The notes beneath the pieces are model-generated. The model saw only the letters and a list, made by a program, of their open reading frames with translations, was not told the DNA's origin and did not search any database. From Brotaphodocola sp003480315 (GTDB taxonomy: Bacteria; Bacillota; Clostridia; Lachnospirales; Lachnospiraceae), in NCBI RefSeq assembly GCF_964246085.1, contig NZ_CAXTPD010000014.1: a DNA stretch of 64,000 nucleotides. One strand, 5' to 3'. Shown in pieces: positions 51,724 to 61,080 of the stretch (position 1 is the first letter of the stretch; each line of letters opens with the position of its first letter). A program made the position numbers and the translations under genes.

Positions 51724-54144
51724 TTATGCTTTTTTATCTGCAGTTTTCGTCTTTGCTGCAGTTTTCGTCTTTGCTGCGGTTTTTGTCTTTGCTGCGGCTT
51801 TTGTCTTTGCTGCGGTTTTTGTCTTTGCTGCGGCTTTTGTCTTCGTTGCGGTTTCCTTCCGGGCCGTTGTCGTTTTCGCTGCAGCAGTCTTCTTTGCTGC
51901 CGCTTTCTTTGGTGCGGCCGGCTCACAGCAAAATACGATCATGGACATAGGCGGCACGGTGATCTGCATGGAATGCTCACGGCCATCATACTCTTCCTTC
52001 TTTGCAGCCCTCACACGCGGATTGCCCTTGCCGCTTCCTCCAAACTGCTTTGCGTCACTGTTGAAGATCTCCTTATATCTGCCCGCAAACGGAAGTCCGA
52101 TCTGATATTTCTCATGAAGCACCGGCGCAAAGTTGCAGACAAAGAGCAGTGTTTCTTCCGGCTTGTCTGTCTTTCTTGTAAAGACAACGATATTATCTGC
52201 CGCAGAGGTACAGTTGATCCATTCGAAGCCCTCCTCATCAAAATCCTTCTGATACATGGCAGGATTCGTGCGGTAAAGCTCATTTAACGCAGTCACATAA
52301 TCCTGCATGCTCTTATGAAGTGGGTACTCCAGAATATTCCACGGAAGCTCCTCATTCTCATTCCACTCAGAGATCTGTGCAAACTCCTGACCCATGAACA
52401 GCAGCTTCTTGCCCGGATGGCCATACATAAATCCATATGCGGTACGCAGATTTGCCGCCTTTTCCTCATAGGTCTCACCCGGCATCTTGCAAAGCATGGA
52501 AGACTTTCCATGTACGACTTCATCGTGGGAGAATACCAGCACAAAATCCTCACTGTAGGCGTAAAGCATGCTGAAGGTCAGCTCCCCGTAATGCTGGTTC
52601 CGGAAATATGGATCGCACTGCATATAGCCGGTGAAATCATTCATCCAGCCCATATTCCACTTATAATCAAAGCCCAGGCCGTTCTCCTTCACAGATCCGG
52701 TGATCTGCGGCCATGCAGTAGATTCCTCCGCGATCAGAAGACCGCCCCTGATCTCCTTTTTGAAGATACTGTTTAAATGCTTCAGAAAGTCCACGGCCTC
52801 CAGATTCTCATGACCGCCGTAGATATTGGCCACCCACTCGCCATCATTCTTGCCGTAATCCAGATACAGCATGGACGCCACCGCATCCATACGGATACCG
52901 TCTGCGTGGTACTGCTTTGCCCAGAACAATGCATTTGCGATCAGGAAGTTTGTAACCTGCGGCCGTCCGTAATTATAAATCAGGGTACCCCAGTGCGGAT
53001 GCGCACCCTGCCTCGGATCCTGATGCTCGTAAACACAGCTTCCGTCGAAGCATGCCAGACCGTGGGCGTCACGCGGAAAATGAGCCGGTACCCAGTCCAG
53101 GATCACGCCGATGCCCTGTTCATGCATGTAATTCATGAAATACATAAAATCATCCGGCGTGCCATACCTGCTGGTCGGCGCATAGTAGCCGGTTACCTGA
53201 TAGCCCCAGGATTCATCTAACGGATGCTCCATCACCGGCATCAGCTCCACATGGGTATAGCTCAGCTTCTTCACATACTCTGCCAGCTTCGGTGCGATCT
53301 CCCGGTAGTTGTAAAACTCCGAACCGGTCACCGGCTCCCCGGCTTCGTCCAGCTTTAATTCATGGCGCATCCAGGAGCCCAGATGCAGTTCATAGATGGA
53401 AAGCGGCTTGTCCTTGGCTGCCTCCAGCTCCCGGTTCTTCATCCAGACCTCATCACTCCAGGTAAACTGCTCCAGGTCCCAGACGATGGAGGCATTGTTC
53501 GGACGCAGCTCTGAGTAGTTTCCGTAGGGATCTGATTTCAGCATCGGCTCCCCACGATGATTCTTGATCTCATATTTGTAAAGTGTCCCGGCCTTCAGCC
53601 CCGGCATAAAGAGTTCAAAAACCCCCGAATCCCCAAGACGTTTCATCTGATGGCGGCGGCCGTCCCACATGTTAAAGTCACCGACCACACTGACACGCAT
53701 GGCACACGGTGCCCATACGGCAAAATAAACACCGCTTACACCGTCAATGGTAATTGGATGCGCACCCATTTTGCGATATACATCATAATAGATTCCTGCG
53801 TCAAACTTTTTCAGCTCTGCATCTGTAAACTGAGACGGGAATGCGTATGGATCCTGCAATTCCTCCGTTGTCCCGTTATCGTAAGTAATCTCCAGAAGAT
53901 ATTTGCTCATCTTCTTCCCATGCAGGAGCACCGCATAATATCCAGCCTCGTCCTGCAGCTCCATGGGATAGCTCTCATTTCCAACCTTCGCTGCCACAGC
54001 TACCGCGTGCGGCATGAACACCTGGATCAGCAGTCCCTCTTCCACCTCATGCGCTCCCAGAAGGCGTTCCGGATTTGCCGCCTCGGAATACACGATTTCC
54101 TCAATTCCAGCCCAGTCCATTAAATCATATAATACCTGATCCAT
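51724..54144 (-). CDS. glgB: 1,4-alpha-glucan branching enzyme with histone-like C-terminal tail
   Basis: An 806-aa GH13 branching enzyme forming alpha-1,6 branches in glycogen. An N-terminal CBM48-like region (GVYFAVWAPCAMRVSVVGDF, NMWDGRRHQM) precedes the barrel. Catalytic motifs are DGIRMDAVASMLYLDYG with the nucleophile Asp, LLIAEESTAWP with the acid Glu, and VLVFSHDEVVHGK with the third Asp. After the usual end (MSMIVFCCEP) comes a tail of about 65 residues, nearly all Lys, Ala and Thr, unlike any standard GlgB. The ATG at 54144 has GGGAGGG upstream. No other glg gene is in the window. Confidence 0.93.
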   Translation of the reverse strand: MDQVLYDLMDWAGIEEIVYSEAANPERLLGAHEVEEGLLIQVFMPHAVAVAAKVGNESYPMELQDEAGYYAVLLHGKKMSKYLLEITYDNGTTEELQDPYAFPSQFTDAELKKFDAGIYYDVYRKMGAHPITIDGVSGVYFAVWAPCAMRVSVVGDFNMWDGRRHQMKRLGDSGVFELFMPGLKAGTLYKYEIKNHRGEPMLKSDPYGNYSELRPNNASIVWDLEQFTWSDEVWMKNRELEAAKDKPLSIYELHLGSWMRHELKLDEAGEPVTGSEFYNYREIAPKLAEYVKKLSYTHVELMPVMEHPLDESWGYQVTGYYAPTSRYGTPDDFMYFMNYMHEQGIGVILDWVPAHFPRDAHGLACFDGSCVYEHQDPRQGAHPHWGTLIYNYGRPQVTNFLIANALFWAKQYHADGIRMDAVASMLYLDYGKNDGEWVANIYGGHENLEAVDFLKHLNSIFKKEIRGGLLIAEESTAWPQITGSVKENGLGFDYKWNMGWMNDFTGYMQCDPYFRNQHYGELTFSMLYAYSEDFVLVFSHDEVVHGKSSMLCKMPGETYEEKAANLRTAYGFMYGHPGKKLLFMGQEFAQISEWNENEELPWNILEYPLHKSMQDYVTALNELYRTNPAMYQKDFDEEGFEWINCTSAADNIVVFTRKTDKPEETLLFVCNFAPVLHEKYQIGLPFAGRYKEIFNSDAKQFGGSGKGNPRVRAAKKEEYDGREHSMQITVPPMSMIVFCCEPAAPKKAAAKKTAAAKTTTARKETATKTKAAAKTKTAAKTKAAAKTKTAAKTKTAAKTKTADKKA
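51738..51845. repeat. 18-bp tandem repeat encoding the GlgB tail
   Basis: Six consecutive 18-bp units starting at 51738, 51756, 51774, 51792, 51810 and 51828, each like CTGCGGTTTTTGTCTTTG with few changes. On the minus strand each encodes six residues of the pattern K-T-K-(A/T)-A-A. The in-frame, near-identical units make copy-number change by slippage likely without a frameshift. Confidence 0.92.
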
Positions 54145-54307
54145 TGATAGCCCTCCCAAAATATAGAGTCGGAAATTCGACAAAAATTGCGACTTTTCAA
54201 ATTTTCCGTTCATTAATTCTGAAATTTATTATAGCCGATTTTTCCCGCGTTTTCTACTGGTTTAATCCAAATTTATCAAGTTTTCGTTAAGAAATAGGCA
54301 AAATCTG

Positions 54308-55393
54308 CTACCACGGCTGTATTCTTCGGTAGGATAACATCAGGTCCACCATCCTTCCGTAGCTTTTCACGCCGTCGGCCTGGGAGTTCATTTTCAGATA
54401 GGTGTCATTCATCCGGGTTGCCGCCTCCGATACCCTGCTTTCGTACCGATTCCAGAAATCCGAATTTTCATCCAGATCCTGTCTTGCTCCCTCGCAAAGC
54501 TGATCCGTTAGTTCTATGTAGCGTTTCCTGTCCACCCGCGCCAGCGCATTTCCCGCATAAACCCAGCCGGTCAGGTAACCGCTGTAGCGAAACGCTTCGT
54601 TTTCTGATGAAATACAGGCCAGATATCCGATAAAATTCGCTTCATCCTCCCGCATAAAGCCCTTTAGATGGGATAACTCATGGCAAAGGGTATGGGGCAC
54701 GTTGTAATCCGGCATGTCTCCGTTATAGTTTGCTTCCACCGTAAACGGAGAGTAAACGCCGCACAGCTGCTGCACGGAAAGGATCCGGGATACCAAAACC
54801 TCCTTTGGTTTTGGATAAAATCCTCCCAGACAGGAAAATTGTTCTCCCGCCGCCTGCATGGCTGTTACCGCTTCTGCCCGCCAGGCACTGCGGTGCTCCC
54901 GGTAAGACTGCCGACCGGATTTTGCAGATTCATTGACCAGCTCCACCAGATCACTGCACAGGGTTTCCAGCTCTTCCACAGTGTAAGTGCCATCCGCCAG
55001 ACCGGCATAAGAAGAAAAAGAGGAGGCATAGTAATTGATGCCGCAGTTGACGGTGTATAAAAACAGCAGCGTACCGACGATCAAAAGCCACCGCCTGCCA
55101 ATGACTGTCAGAGCTTTTGCAGTTTCCGGTCGGATTAGCGCCGCAGACAGGCGCACCACATCCAGAAACAGCAGGCATAGCAGACCGTACAGCCCCATCT
55201 CCACTACAGAAAATGGCAGCAGCCCCGTCAATCGCCCCACACCTTCCACGATCCACGGGTAAATATGGTGGGCATACCAGGTGCCAAAGCCCGGAAGTGT
55301 CCGGGCAGAAAGCTGAAATACTGCTGTCAGAAGCAGCAGGGAGATTCCTGCTGCTACAAGATATTGACTGCCATATCGCTTATTCTTTTTCAT
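54308..55393 (-). CDS. DUF3810-family membrane protein with HExxH motif
   Basis: A 361-aa protein. Three hydrophobic segments lie in the first 130 residues (AAGISLLLLTAVFQLSA, MGLYGLLCLLFLDVV, LLIVGTLLFLYTVN). A soluble part contains TLCHELSHLKGFMREDEANF near 240, an HExxH zinc-protease-like motif with a downstream Glu. YNVPHTLCHELSHLKG is the DUF3810 signature. A membrane-anchored metallopeptidase is likely but no substrate is known. The ATG at 55393 has AGGAGAG upstream. It lies 163 bases after the start of glgB on the same strand. Confidence 0.83.
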   Translation of the reverse strand: MKKNKRYGSQYLVAAGISLLLLTAVFQLSARTLPGFGTWYAHHIYPWIVEGVGRLTGLLPFSVVEMGLYGLLCLLFLDVVRLSAALIRPETAKALTVIGRRWLLIVGTLLFLYTVNCGINYYASSFSSYAGLADGTYTVEELETLCSDLVELVNESAKSGRQSYREHRSAWRAEAVTAMQAAGEQFSCLGGFYPKPKEVLVSRILSVQQLCGVYSPFTVEANYNGDMPDYNVPHTLCHELSHLKGFMREDEANFIGYLACISSENEAFRYSGYLTGWVYAGNALARVDRKRYIELTDQLCEGARQDLDENSDFWNRYESRVSEAATRMNDTYLKMNSQADGVKSYGRMVDLMLSYRRIQPW

Positions 55394-55627
55394 GAATCTC
55401 TCCTGAAATGTGTACCTCAAATATTGTCCAATAACAGCATGTTTTTACTATAGTTTACTATATATTTTCACTGTTTTCCATACAATACAGAAAAGCAGAA
55501 GCCAGAATCTTTGTACCATCTTAATACCGGGCAAAATACCTTTGTGCCCTCTTTAACTCTTTTTTTCTATAATGGAACTAACAAAAACAGCGGTATCACT
55601 ACCAGACAGAAGATTGGAGCTGTATCC

Positions 55628-56959
55628 ATGAAAACATTGTCCATAAAACCATTAAATTCTTTTCAGATCATTGTCCTGGGATTTGCCGGGGTCATTCTGG
55701 CCGGCGCACTTCTTTTAATGCTGCCGGTTTCCTCCGCCACCCACTGCGTTACTCCGTTTTTAAATGCGTTATTCACCTCCACTACCTCCGTCTGCGTGAC
55801 AGGTCTGATCGTGGTGGATACCGGTACCTACTGGTCTGTTTTCGGTCAGGCTGTGATCCTGGTGCTGATCCAGATTGGCGGCATGGGAGTCGTGACTGTC
55901 GCTGCGGCAGTCACCATCATTTCCGGACGCAAGATCGGTCTGATGCAGCGCAGTACCATGCAGGAAGCCGTGGCCGCACCAAAGATGAGCGGCATTGTGC
56001 GCCTGACCGGCTTTATCATCCGGGCTACGCTCCTGATCGAGCTGTCCGGTGCCGCTCTGCTGGCCCCTGTATTTTGCAGAGATTTTGGCCCCATCCGCGG
56101 ACTCTGGATGGCCGTGTTCCATTCCATTTCCGCCTTCTGCAACGCAGGGATCGACCTCATGGGGATCCGTATTCCCTTTTCTTCCCTCACACTTTATGCC
56201 GCAAACCCACTGGTCAACCTGGTCATCATGGCACTTATCATCATCGGCGGAATCGGCTTTCTGACCTGGGAAGATATCCGCAGTAACCATCTGCATTTCA
56301 GCCGTTACCGGATGCAGAGCAAGGTCATCTTAACCACCACGGCCATCCTGATCCTGTTGCCGGCCCTCTATTTCTATTTCGGAGAATTCCGACAGGGAGG
56401 CTTTGGAACCAGAATCCTGTTATCCTTGTTTCAGTCGGTAACTCCACGAACTGCCGGTTTTAATACAGCAGACTTCAGTAAACTCACTGAATCCGGCCAG
56501 ATGCTGACCATTATTCTGATGCTCATCGGCGGAAGCCCCGGTTCTACAGCAGGAGGCATGAAAACCACTACCCTCGCAGTTCTTACCGCCACTGCCGTAT
56601 CTGTCTTTCGGCGGAACGAAAACCCGGAGCTGTTTAAGCGCCGGATTGCCCCGGAAACTGTAGCAAATGCTGCCTCCATCCTGATGATGTATCTCAGTCT
56701 CTGTCTGACCGGCGCATTTCTCATCAGCCGCATAGAGGAGCTTCCCATGATGGCATGTATGTTTGAAACAGCCTCAGCAGTGGGCACGGTCGGTCTCAGC
56801 TTCGGCATTACTCCCGGACTCGGAAGTATCTCCCGGATCATCCTGATCATTCTGATGTATCTGGGAAGAGTCGGAGGACTGACTTTAATCTACGCCGCAT
56901 TGTCCGGACACCGGATCCGGTTTGGCAAATATCCGCTGGAAAAAATCACTGTAGGATAA
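55628..56959 (+). CDS. ktrB: Potassium uptake channel subunit (KtrB/TrkH family)
   Basis: A 443-aa K+-translocating subunit with four channel-like M1-P-M2 repeats. Filter-loop segments are visible: FTSTTSVCVTGLIVVDTG near residue 50, FHSISAFCNAGIDLMG near 165, LFQSVTPRTAGFNTADFS near 270 and FETASAVGTVGLSFGI near 380, each with a selectivity Gly. The ATG at 55628 is the first with a plausible ribosome site and gives the usual KtrB length. A TATAAT at 55568-55573 may be its -10. It pairs with KtrA 19 bases downstream. Confidence 0.93.
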   Translation: MKTLSIKPLNSFQIIVLGFAGVILAGALLLMLPVSSATHCVTPFLNALFTSTTSVCVTGLIVVDTGTYWSVFGQAVILVLIQIGGMGVVTVAAAVTIISGRKIGLMQRSTMQEAVAAPKMSGIVRLTGFIIRATLLIELSGAALLAPVFCRDFGPIRGLWMAVFHSISAFCNAGIDLMGIRIPFSSLTLYAANPLVNLVIMALIIIGGIGFLTWEDIRSNHLHFSRYRMQSKVILTTTAILILLPALYFYFGEFRQGGFGTRILLSLFQSVTPRTAGFNTADFSKLTESGQMLTIILMLIGGSPGSTAGGMKTTTLAVLTATAVSVFRRNENPELFKRRIAPETVANAASILMMYLSLCLTGAFLISRIEELPMMACMFETASAVGTVGLSFGITPGLGSISRIILIILMYLGRVGGLTLIYAALSGHRIRFGKYPLEKITVG

Positions 56960-56978
56960 CACGTAAAGGAGCATGATT

Positions 56979-57626
56979 ATGAAATCAATTTTACTGATTG
57001 GCCTCGGCCGTTTTGGAAAACATATTGCCATGGAGCTGCATTCCCTGGGGCACCAGGTGATGGCAGTCGATCATAATGAGGTGCGTGTCAACGAAGCTCT
57101 TCCTTTCCTGACCAGCGCTCAGATTGGTGACAGCACCTCGGAGGATTTTCTTTCTTCCCTGGGCGTACGCAATTTCGATGTCTGCATTGTTGCCATCGGA
57201 ACTGACTTTCAAAGCTCTCTGGAAACTACATCGCTCTTAAAGGAGCTGGGTGCCAGACTGGTTGTCTCCCGGGCTGCCAGAGATGTCCATGCCAAGTTTC
57301 TGCTGCGCAACGGTGCGGATGAAGTCGTCTACCCGGAAAAACAGCTGGCCAAGTGGACCGCCATTCGCTGCAGTTCTGACCACATCCGGGATTTTGTTGA
57401 TCTTGACGGAGATCATGATCTGTTTGAAGTCGATCTGCCTGACCAGTGGATTGGCATGAGTGTCGCGCAGATCGACATCCGGAAGCAGTATGGCATCAAC
57501 ATCATCGGAGTGCGCCATAATGGCAAAATTGAGTATTCGGTTACGCCGCAGACCAGTTTTTGCGCAGGAGACACCATCCTGGTCCTTGGCCGCTACCACG
57601 ATCTGCAGAAATGTTTCCGGATCTGA
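56979..57626 (+). CDS. ktrA: Potassium uptake regulatory subunit (KtrA/TrkA family)
   Basis: A 215-aa cytoplasmic RCK subunit that gates KtrB. The Rossmann motif ILLIGLGRFGKHIAMELHSL near residue 4 binds ATP, ADP or NADH, and the acidic VMAVDHNEVRVNE follows. A TrkA-C ligand domain starts near 140 (WIGMSVAQIDIRKQYGINII). The ATG at 56979 has AAAGGAG 7 bases upstream, better than one six bases earlier. Confidence 0.93.
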   Translation: MKSILLIGLGRFGKHIAMELHSLGHQVMAVDHNEVRVNEALPFLTSAQIGDSTSEDFLSSLGVRNFDVCIVAIGTDFQSSLETTSLLKELGARLVVSRAARDVHAKFLLRNGADEVVYPEKQLAKWTAIRCSSDHIRDFVDLDGDHDLFEVDLPDQWIGMSVAQIDIRKQYGINIIGVRHNGKIEYSVTPQTSFCAGDTILVLGRYHDLQKCFRI

Positions 57627-57642
57627 TTTTGGAGGTGATCTT

Positions 57643-57816
57643 ATGAGAAATCTGATTCTGATCCTTCTTCTCGTCCTGTTTTTTGCCTTCATCTATCTGC
57701 TTATGAGCCGGATTGACCGGATTCTGGACCGGCTGCGCAAAGGGAATCTGCGCATGGAACAGCAGCGGCCGGATCCTGATCGGAAAATACCGGACGAAAA
57801 TGATTCTTTCGATTGA
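57643..57816 (+). CDS. Small single-span membrane protein in the potassium operon
   Basis: A 57-aa protein not assigned to any family. Residues 2-21 are a hydrophobic helix (NLILILLLVLFFAFIYLLM), followed by a basic amphipathic stretch (SRIDRILDRLRKGN) and an acidic, Asp/Pro-rich tail (RPDPDRKIPDENDSFD). The ribosome site GGAGGTG is 5 bases before the ATG and the gene lies 16 bases after ktrA and 69 before the kinase, so it is clearly expressed in the operon. KdpF is a comparable small hydrophobic subunit of another K+ system, but no sequence match is claimed. It could stabilise KtrB or link to the kinase. Confidence 0.75.
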   Translation: MRNLILILLLVLFFAFIYLLMSRIDRILDRLRKGNLRMEQQRPDPDRKIPDENDSFD

Positions 57817-57885
57817 TTTGCGAAAGAATCCGTTTTATGATGGAAATCAGAAAAAACATGCCCGAATATGGAAGGATCCAGCATT

Positions 57886-59895
57886 ATGATACAGAATAAC
57901 AATTTTTCTGAAACATATCATTCCGAAAGACAGACCAGGGAGCATATCCTTGTCTGTCTTTCTTCTGCGCCATCAAACCTGAGGATCGTGCAGACAGGTG
58001 CCCGTATGTCTGAGGCTTTTCATGGCACACTGACTGCGCTCTATGTCCAGACGCCGGATCATTCTGCCATGTCCGAAGAAGATCAGAGCCGTCTGAAAGA
58101 ACACATGCGTCTGGCCGAGCAGCTTGGAGCCTCCATCGAAACCGTATACGGTGACGATGTTTCCTACCAGATCGCGGAATTTTCGCGCCTCAACAATATT
58201 ACAAAAATTGTCCTTGGCCGCAGCAATATCCGGCGGCGGCATCTATGGGGCAAGCCGTCCCTGACAGAAAAGCTGACTGAGATCGCGCCAAATCTGGATA
58301 TCTACATCATTCCGGATGCCGCCTCCGTTCATAGCAGCTACCACCTCAACAAGCATCTCCGGTCCACAGGCTGGCATATTCAGGCCACAGATCTGCTGCG
58401 TACCATTTTCATTCTGATCTCCGTGACACTGACCGGTCTCTTCTTCTACCAGGCCGGACTGTCTGAGGCAAACATCATCACGCTTTATATCCTCGGAGTC
58501 CTGCTGGCCTCTATCGCCACGACCGGATGGAGCTGCAGTCTGCTGGCTTCTGCCTGCAGCGTTATTGTTTTTAACTATTTTTTTACCACTCCGCGCTTCA
58601 CCTTTCATGTGTATGGAAAGGATTATCCGGTCACCTTTATTGTGATGTTTGTTGTGGCCCTGCTCAGCAGTGCCCTGACCACCCGCCTAAAGGATCACGC
58701 CCGCCAGTCCGCCAAGCTGGCCTACCGTACCAAGGTCCTGTTTGACACCAACCAGCTTCTGCAAAAAGCAGAAACTGACAAAGCCATCCTGAATACCCTG
58801 ATTTCCCAGATCCAAAAATTACTCGGAAAACACATTATCATTTACCCGGTTCAGCATGGGACATTAGGAACTCCCATCCTCTCCCCGGATCCTGCTTCCG
58901 CAGAAAAATCCGAATTTCTGACCTGCCCCGAGGAACGGGAGGTTGCCCTGTGGGTTCTGTCTCACAATAAACGGGCCGGTGCCTATACCGATACCTTTCC
59001 GGATGCTCTGTGCCATTATCTGGCCATCCGGGTACAGAATGCTGTCTATGGAGTTGCCGGCATGGAAGCCGGAGAGCATCCCATGGATTCCTTTGAATAC
59101 AGCGTTCTGGTTTCCATACTGGGAGAGGGCGCCCTGGCCATGGAAAACCGCCAGAATATCCGGGAAAAAGAGCAGGCAGCGCTTCTGATGGAAAAGGAAC
59201 GACTCCGGGCTAATCTGCTGCGTACCATCTCCCATGATCTGCGCACCCCGCTGACTGCCATATCCGGCAATGCCAGCAACCTGCTCTCCAACCATTCCGC
59301 CATTGACGAAGCCACCCGGCTGCAGATCTACGCGGACATCTACGACGATTCCATGTGGCTGATCAATCTGGTAGAAAATCTGCTGGCTGTCACCCGCATT
59401 GAAGACGGCCGCATGAACCTGCGCATGGAAACCGAACTGGTCAGCGAGGTCATTTCCGAAGCCCTCCGTCATATCAGCCGTCAAAGCGTTGAACATAGCG
59501 TTACAGCAGAAAGCACGGATGATCTTCTGCTTGCCCGTATGGATGCCCGGCTCATTGTGCAGGTCATCATCAACCTTGTGGACAATGCCATCAAATACAC
59601 TCAAAAGGGCAGCCGGATCCAGATTCTGACGGATAAGCTGGAATCCAACGTGCGGATCCGTGTCACGGATGACGGTCCGGGCATTCCGGATGAGGCAAAG
59701 CCGTTTGTCTTTGATATGTGCTATACCGGCGCAAATCGCATTGCGGACAGCCGCCGAAGCCTTGGTCTCGGGCTCTGCTTATGCCGCTCCATCATCCGGG
59801 CCCATGGCGGAGAAATTTCCGTATCTGACAACACGCCATCCGGCTGTATCTTTACCTTTACATTACCCTGCGAGGAGGTAGCAATCCATGAATAA
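57886..59895 (+). CDS. kdpD: KdpD-like sensor kinase lacking the classic KdpD N-domain
   Basis: A 669-aa kinase. It starts with a universal-stress-protein-like domain (residues about 15-145; HILVCLSSAPSNLRIVQTGA, KIVLGRSNIRR). Four short membrane helices of the KdpD/DUF4118 type follow near 165-270 (FNYFFTTPRFTFHVYG), then a GAF-like part, a HisKA box TISHDLRTPLTAISGNASNL, and an ATPase with NLVDNAIKYTQKG and DDGPGIPDEAK. E. coli KdpD is about 890 aa and begins with a 200-residue domain with a Walker A motif; that part is absent. The ATG at 57886 has GGAAGGA upstream. It overlaps kdpE by 8 bases. Confidence 0.88.
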   Translation: MIQNNNFSETYHSERQTREHILVCLSSAPSNLRIVQTGARMSEAFHGTLTALYVQTPDHSAMSEEDQSRLKEHMRLAEQLGASIETVYGDDVSYQIAEFSRLNNITKIVLGRSNIRRRHLWGKPSLTEKLTEIAPNLDIYIIPDAASVHSSYHLNKHLRSTGWHIQATDLLRTIFILISVTLTGLFFYQAGLSEANIITLYILGVLLASIATTGWSCSLLASACSVIVFNYFFTTPRFTFHVYGKDYPVTFIVMFVVALLSSALTTRLKDHARQSAKLAYRTKVLFDTNQLLQKAETDKAILNTLISQIQKLLGKHIIIYPVQHGTLGTPILSPDPASAEKSEFLTCPEEREVALWVLSHNKRAGAYTDTFPDALCHYLAIRVQNAVYGVAGMEAGEHPMDSFEYSVLVSILGEGALAMENRQNIREKEQAALLMEKERLRANLLRTISHDLRTPLTAISGNASNLLSNHSAIDEATRLQIYADIYDDSMWLINLVENLLAVTRIEDGRMNLRMETELVSEVISEALRHISRQSVEHSVTAESTDDLLLARMDARLIVQVIINLVDNAIKYTQKGSRIQILTDKLESNVRIRVTDDGPGIPDEAKPFVFDMCYTGANRIADSRRSLGLGLCLCRSIIRAHGGEISVSDNTPSGCIFTFTLPCEEVAIHE

Positions 59896-60586
59896 ACCGC
59901 TGATTCTGGTTGTGGAAGACGATGCGCCCGTCCGCAACCTGATCACCACCACCTTAAAGCTGCACGATTACCGCTTTCTGACCGCTGCAAACGGAGAAAC
60001 CGCGCTGATCGAAGCATCTTCCCATAACCCAGACATTATTCTCCTGGACCTGGGACTGCCGGATATGGACGGAATCGAGATTATCCGGCAGATCCGCACC
60101 TGGAGCATGACCCCCATTATCGTCATCAGCGCCCGCAGCGAAGATACCGACAAGATTGAAGCTCTGGACAATGGCGCCGATGATTACCTGACCAAGCCCT
60201 TTTCCGTTGATGAGCTTCTGGCTCGCCTGCGCGTGACCCAGCGCCGCTTAAGCTTCATGCAGGAAACCATGTCCGCCCAGGATTCCGTGTTTGTCAACGG
60301 CCCTCTGAAGATTGATTTTTCTGCCGGATGCGCCTGCTTAAACGAGGAGCCGCTGGCCCTGACCCCTACCGAGTACAAGCTTCTGTGCCTGATGGCCCGC
60401 AACGTGGGAAAGGTTCTGACCCACACCTATATCACCAAGCATGTATGGGGGAGCAGTTTTAAAAGCGATGTAGCCTCTCTCCGTGTCTTTATGGCAACAC
60501 TCCGCAAAAAACTGGAATCCGCTCCGGGCGCGCCCCAGCAGATCCAGACTCATATCGGAGTCGGATACCGGATGCTGCGACTGTAA
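59888..60586 (+). CDS. kdpE: KdpE-type OmpR-family response regulator
   Basis: A 232-aa regulator. The receiver shows LVVEDDAPVRN, the phospho-acceptor in IILLDLGLPDMDGIE, and DDYLTKPFSVDELLARLRV. The winged helix follows from about 130 (LTPTEYKLLCLMARNVGKVL, SLRVFMATLRKKLE). It matches KdpE in length and in DYLTKPF. Coupled to the kinase gene by overlap. Its likely target is the ktrB promoter, as no kdpFABC genes are in the window. Confidence 0.92.
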   Translation: MNKPLILVVEDDAPVRNLITTTLKLHDYRFLTAANGETALIEASSHNPDIILLDLGLPDMDGIEIIRQIRTWSMTPIIVISARSEDTDKIEALDNGADDYLTKPFSVDELLARLRVTQRRLSFMQETMSAQDSVFVNGPLKIDFSAGCACLNEEPLALTPTEYKLLCLMARNVGKVLTHTYITKHVWGSSFKSDVASLRVFMATLRKKLESAPGAPQQIQTHIGVGYRMLRL

Positions 60587-60698
60587 TCTTCCATAATTTT
60601 ATATTTCATTTTGTTTCAATTTGAGATATACTTTTGATAACATGTGACCGTAGAAACATTGAGCAGTCACGGTATTACAGACTAAGGAGGCTGAAATT

Positions 60699-61058
60699 AT
60701 GGTTCGCAAAGAAAACACAGTTGCGGTGGAACACTTAGGCGGCGGCAAGGGCACTGCTTACGTTCATCACATCATTTCCAAAGAAGAGTTTTTAGGTCAT
60801 GGCAGAATGTACGCTAAGGTGGTACTTCCTCCGGGCGCAAGCGTAGGCTGGCACCAGCACGTCCATGACACCGAGCCGTATTACATTTTAAAAGGACAGG
60901 CTGACTTCATCGACAACGACAAGTCTGTCACCAGGGTTGGCCCTGGCGACTGCTGCATCATCGAGGTCGGACAGTTCCACAGCATTGAAAATAATTCCAA
61001 TGAGGATGTAGAGTTCATGGCTCTGATCTACAATGAGCCGGGATTTTTATACGAGTAA
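60699..61058 (+). CDS. Small cupin-domain protein
   Basis: A 119-aa single-domain cupin. VGWHQHVHDTEPYYILKGQA near residue 47 gives cupin motif 1 with three metal-binding His/Glu positions, and PGDCCIIEVGQFHSIENN gives motif 2 with the fourth His. Such proteins bind small carboxylates or sugars, or act as metal-dependent isomerases; no substrate can be named. AAGGAGGCTG precedes the ATG. It stands alone before a bidirectional terminator. Confidence 0.88.
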   Translation: MVRKENTVAVEHLGGGKGTAYVHHIISKEEFLGHGRMYAKVVLPPGASVGWHQHVHDTEPYYILKGQADFIDNDKSVTRVGPGDCCIIEVGQFHSIENNSNEDVEFMALIYNEPGFLYE

Positions 61059-61080
61059 GAAAATCGTGTAGAATCCGGCA

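Noticed and set aside
51738..51845. Possible CRISPR or plus-strand repetitive protein gene (Val-Phe-Ala-Ala repeats)
   Set aside because: Repeats have no spacers and lie in frame in glgB on the minus strand; the plus-strand frame lacks a ribosome site and is a shadow.
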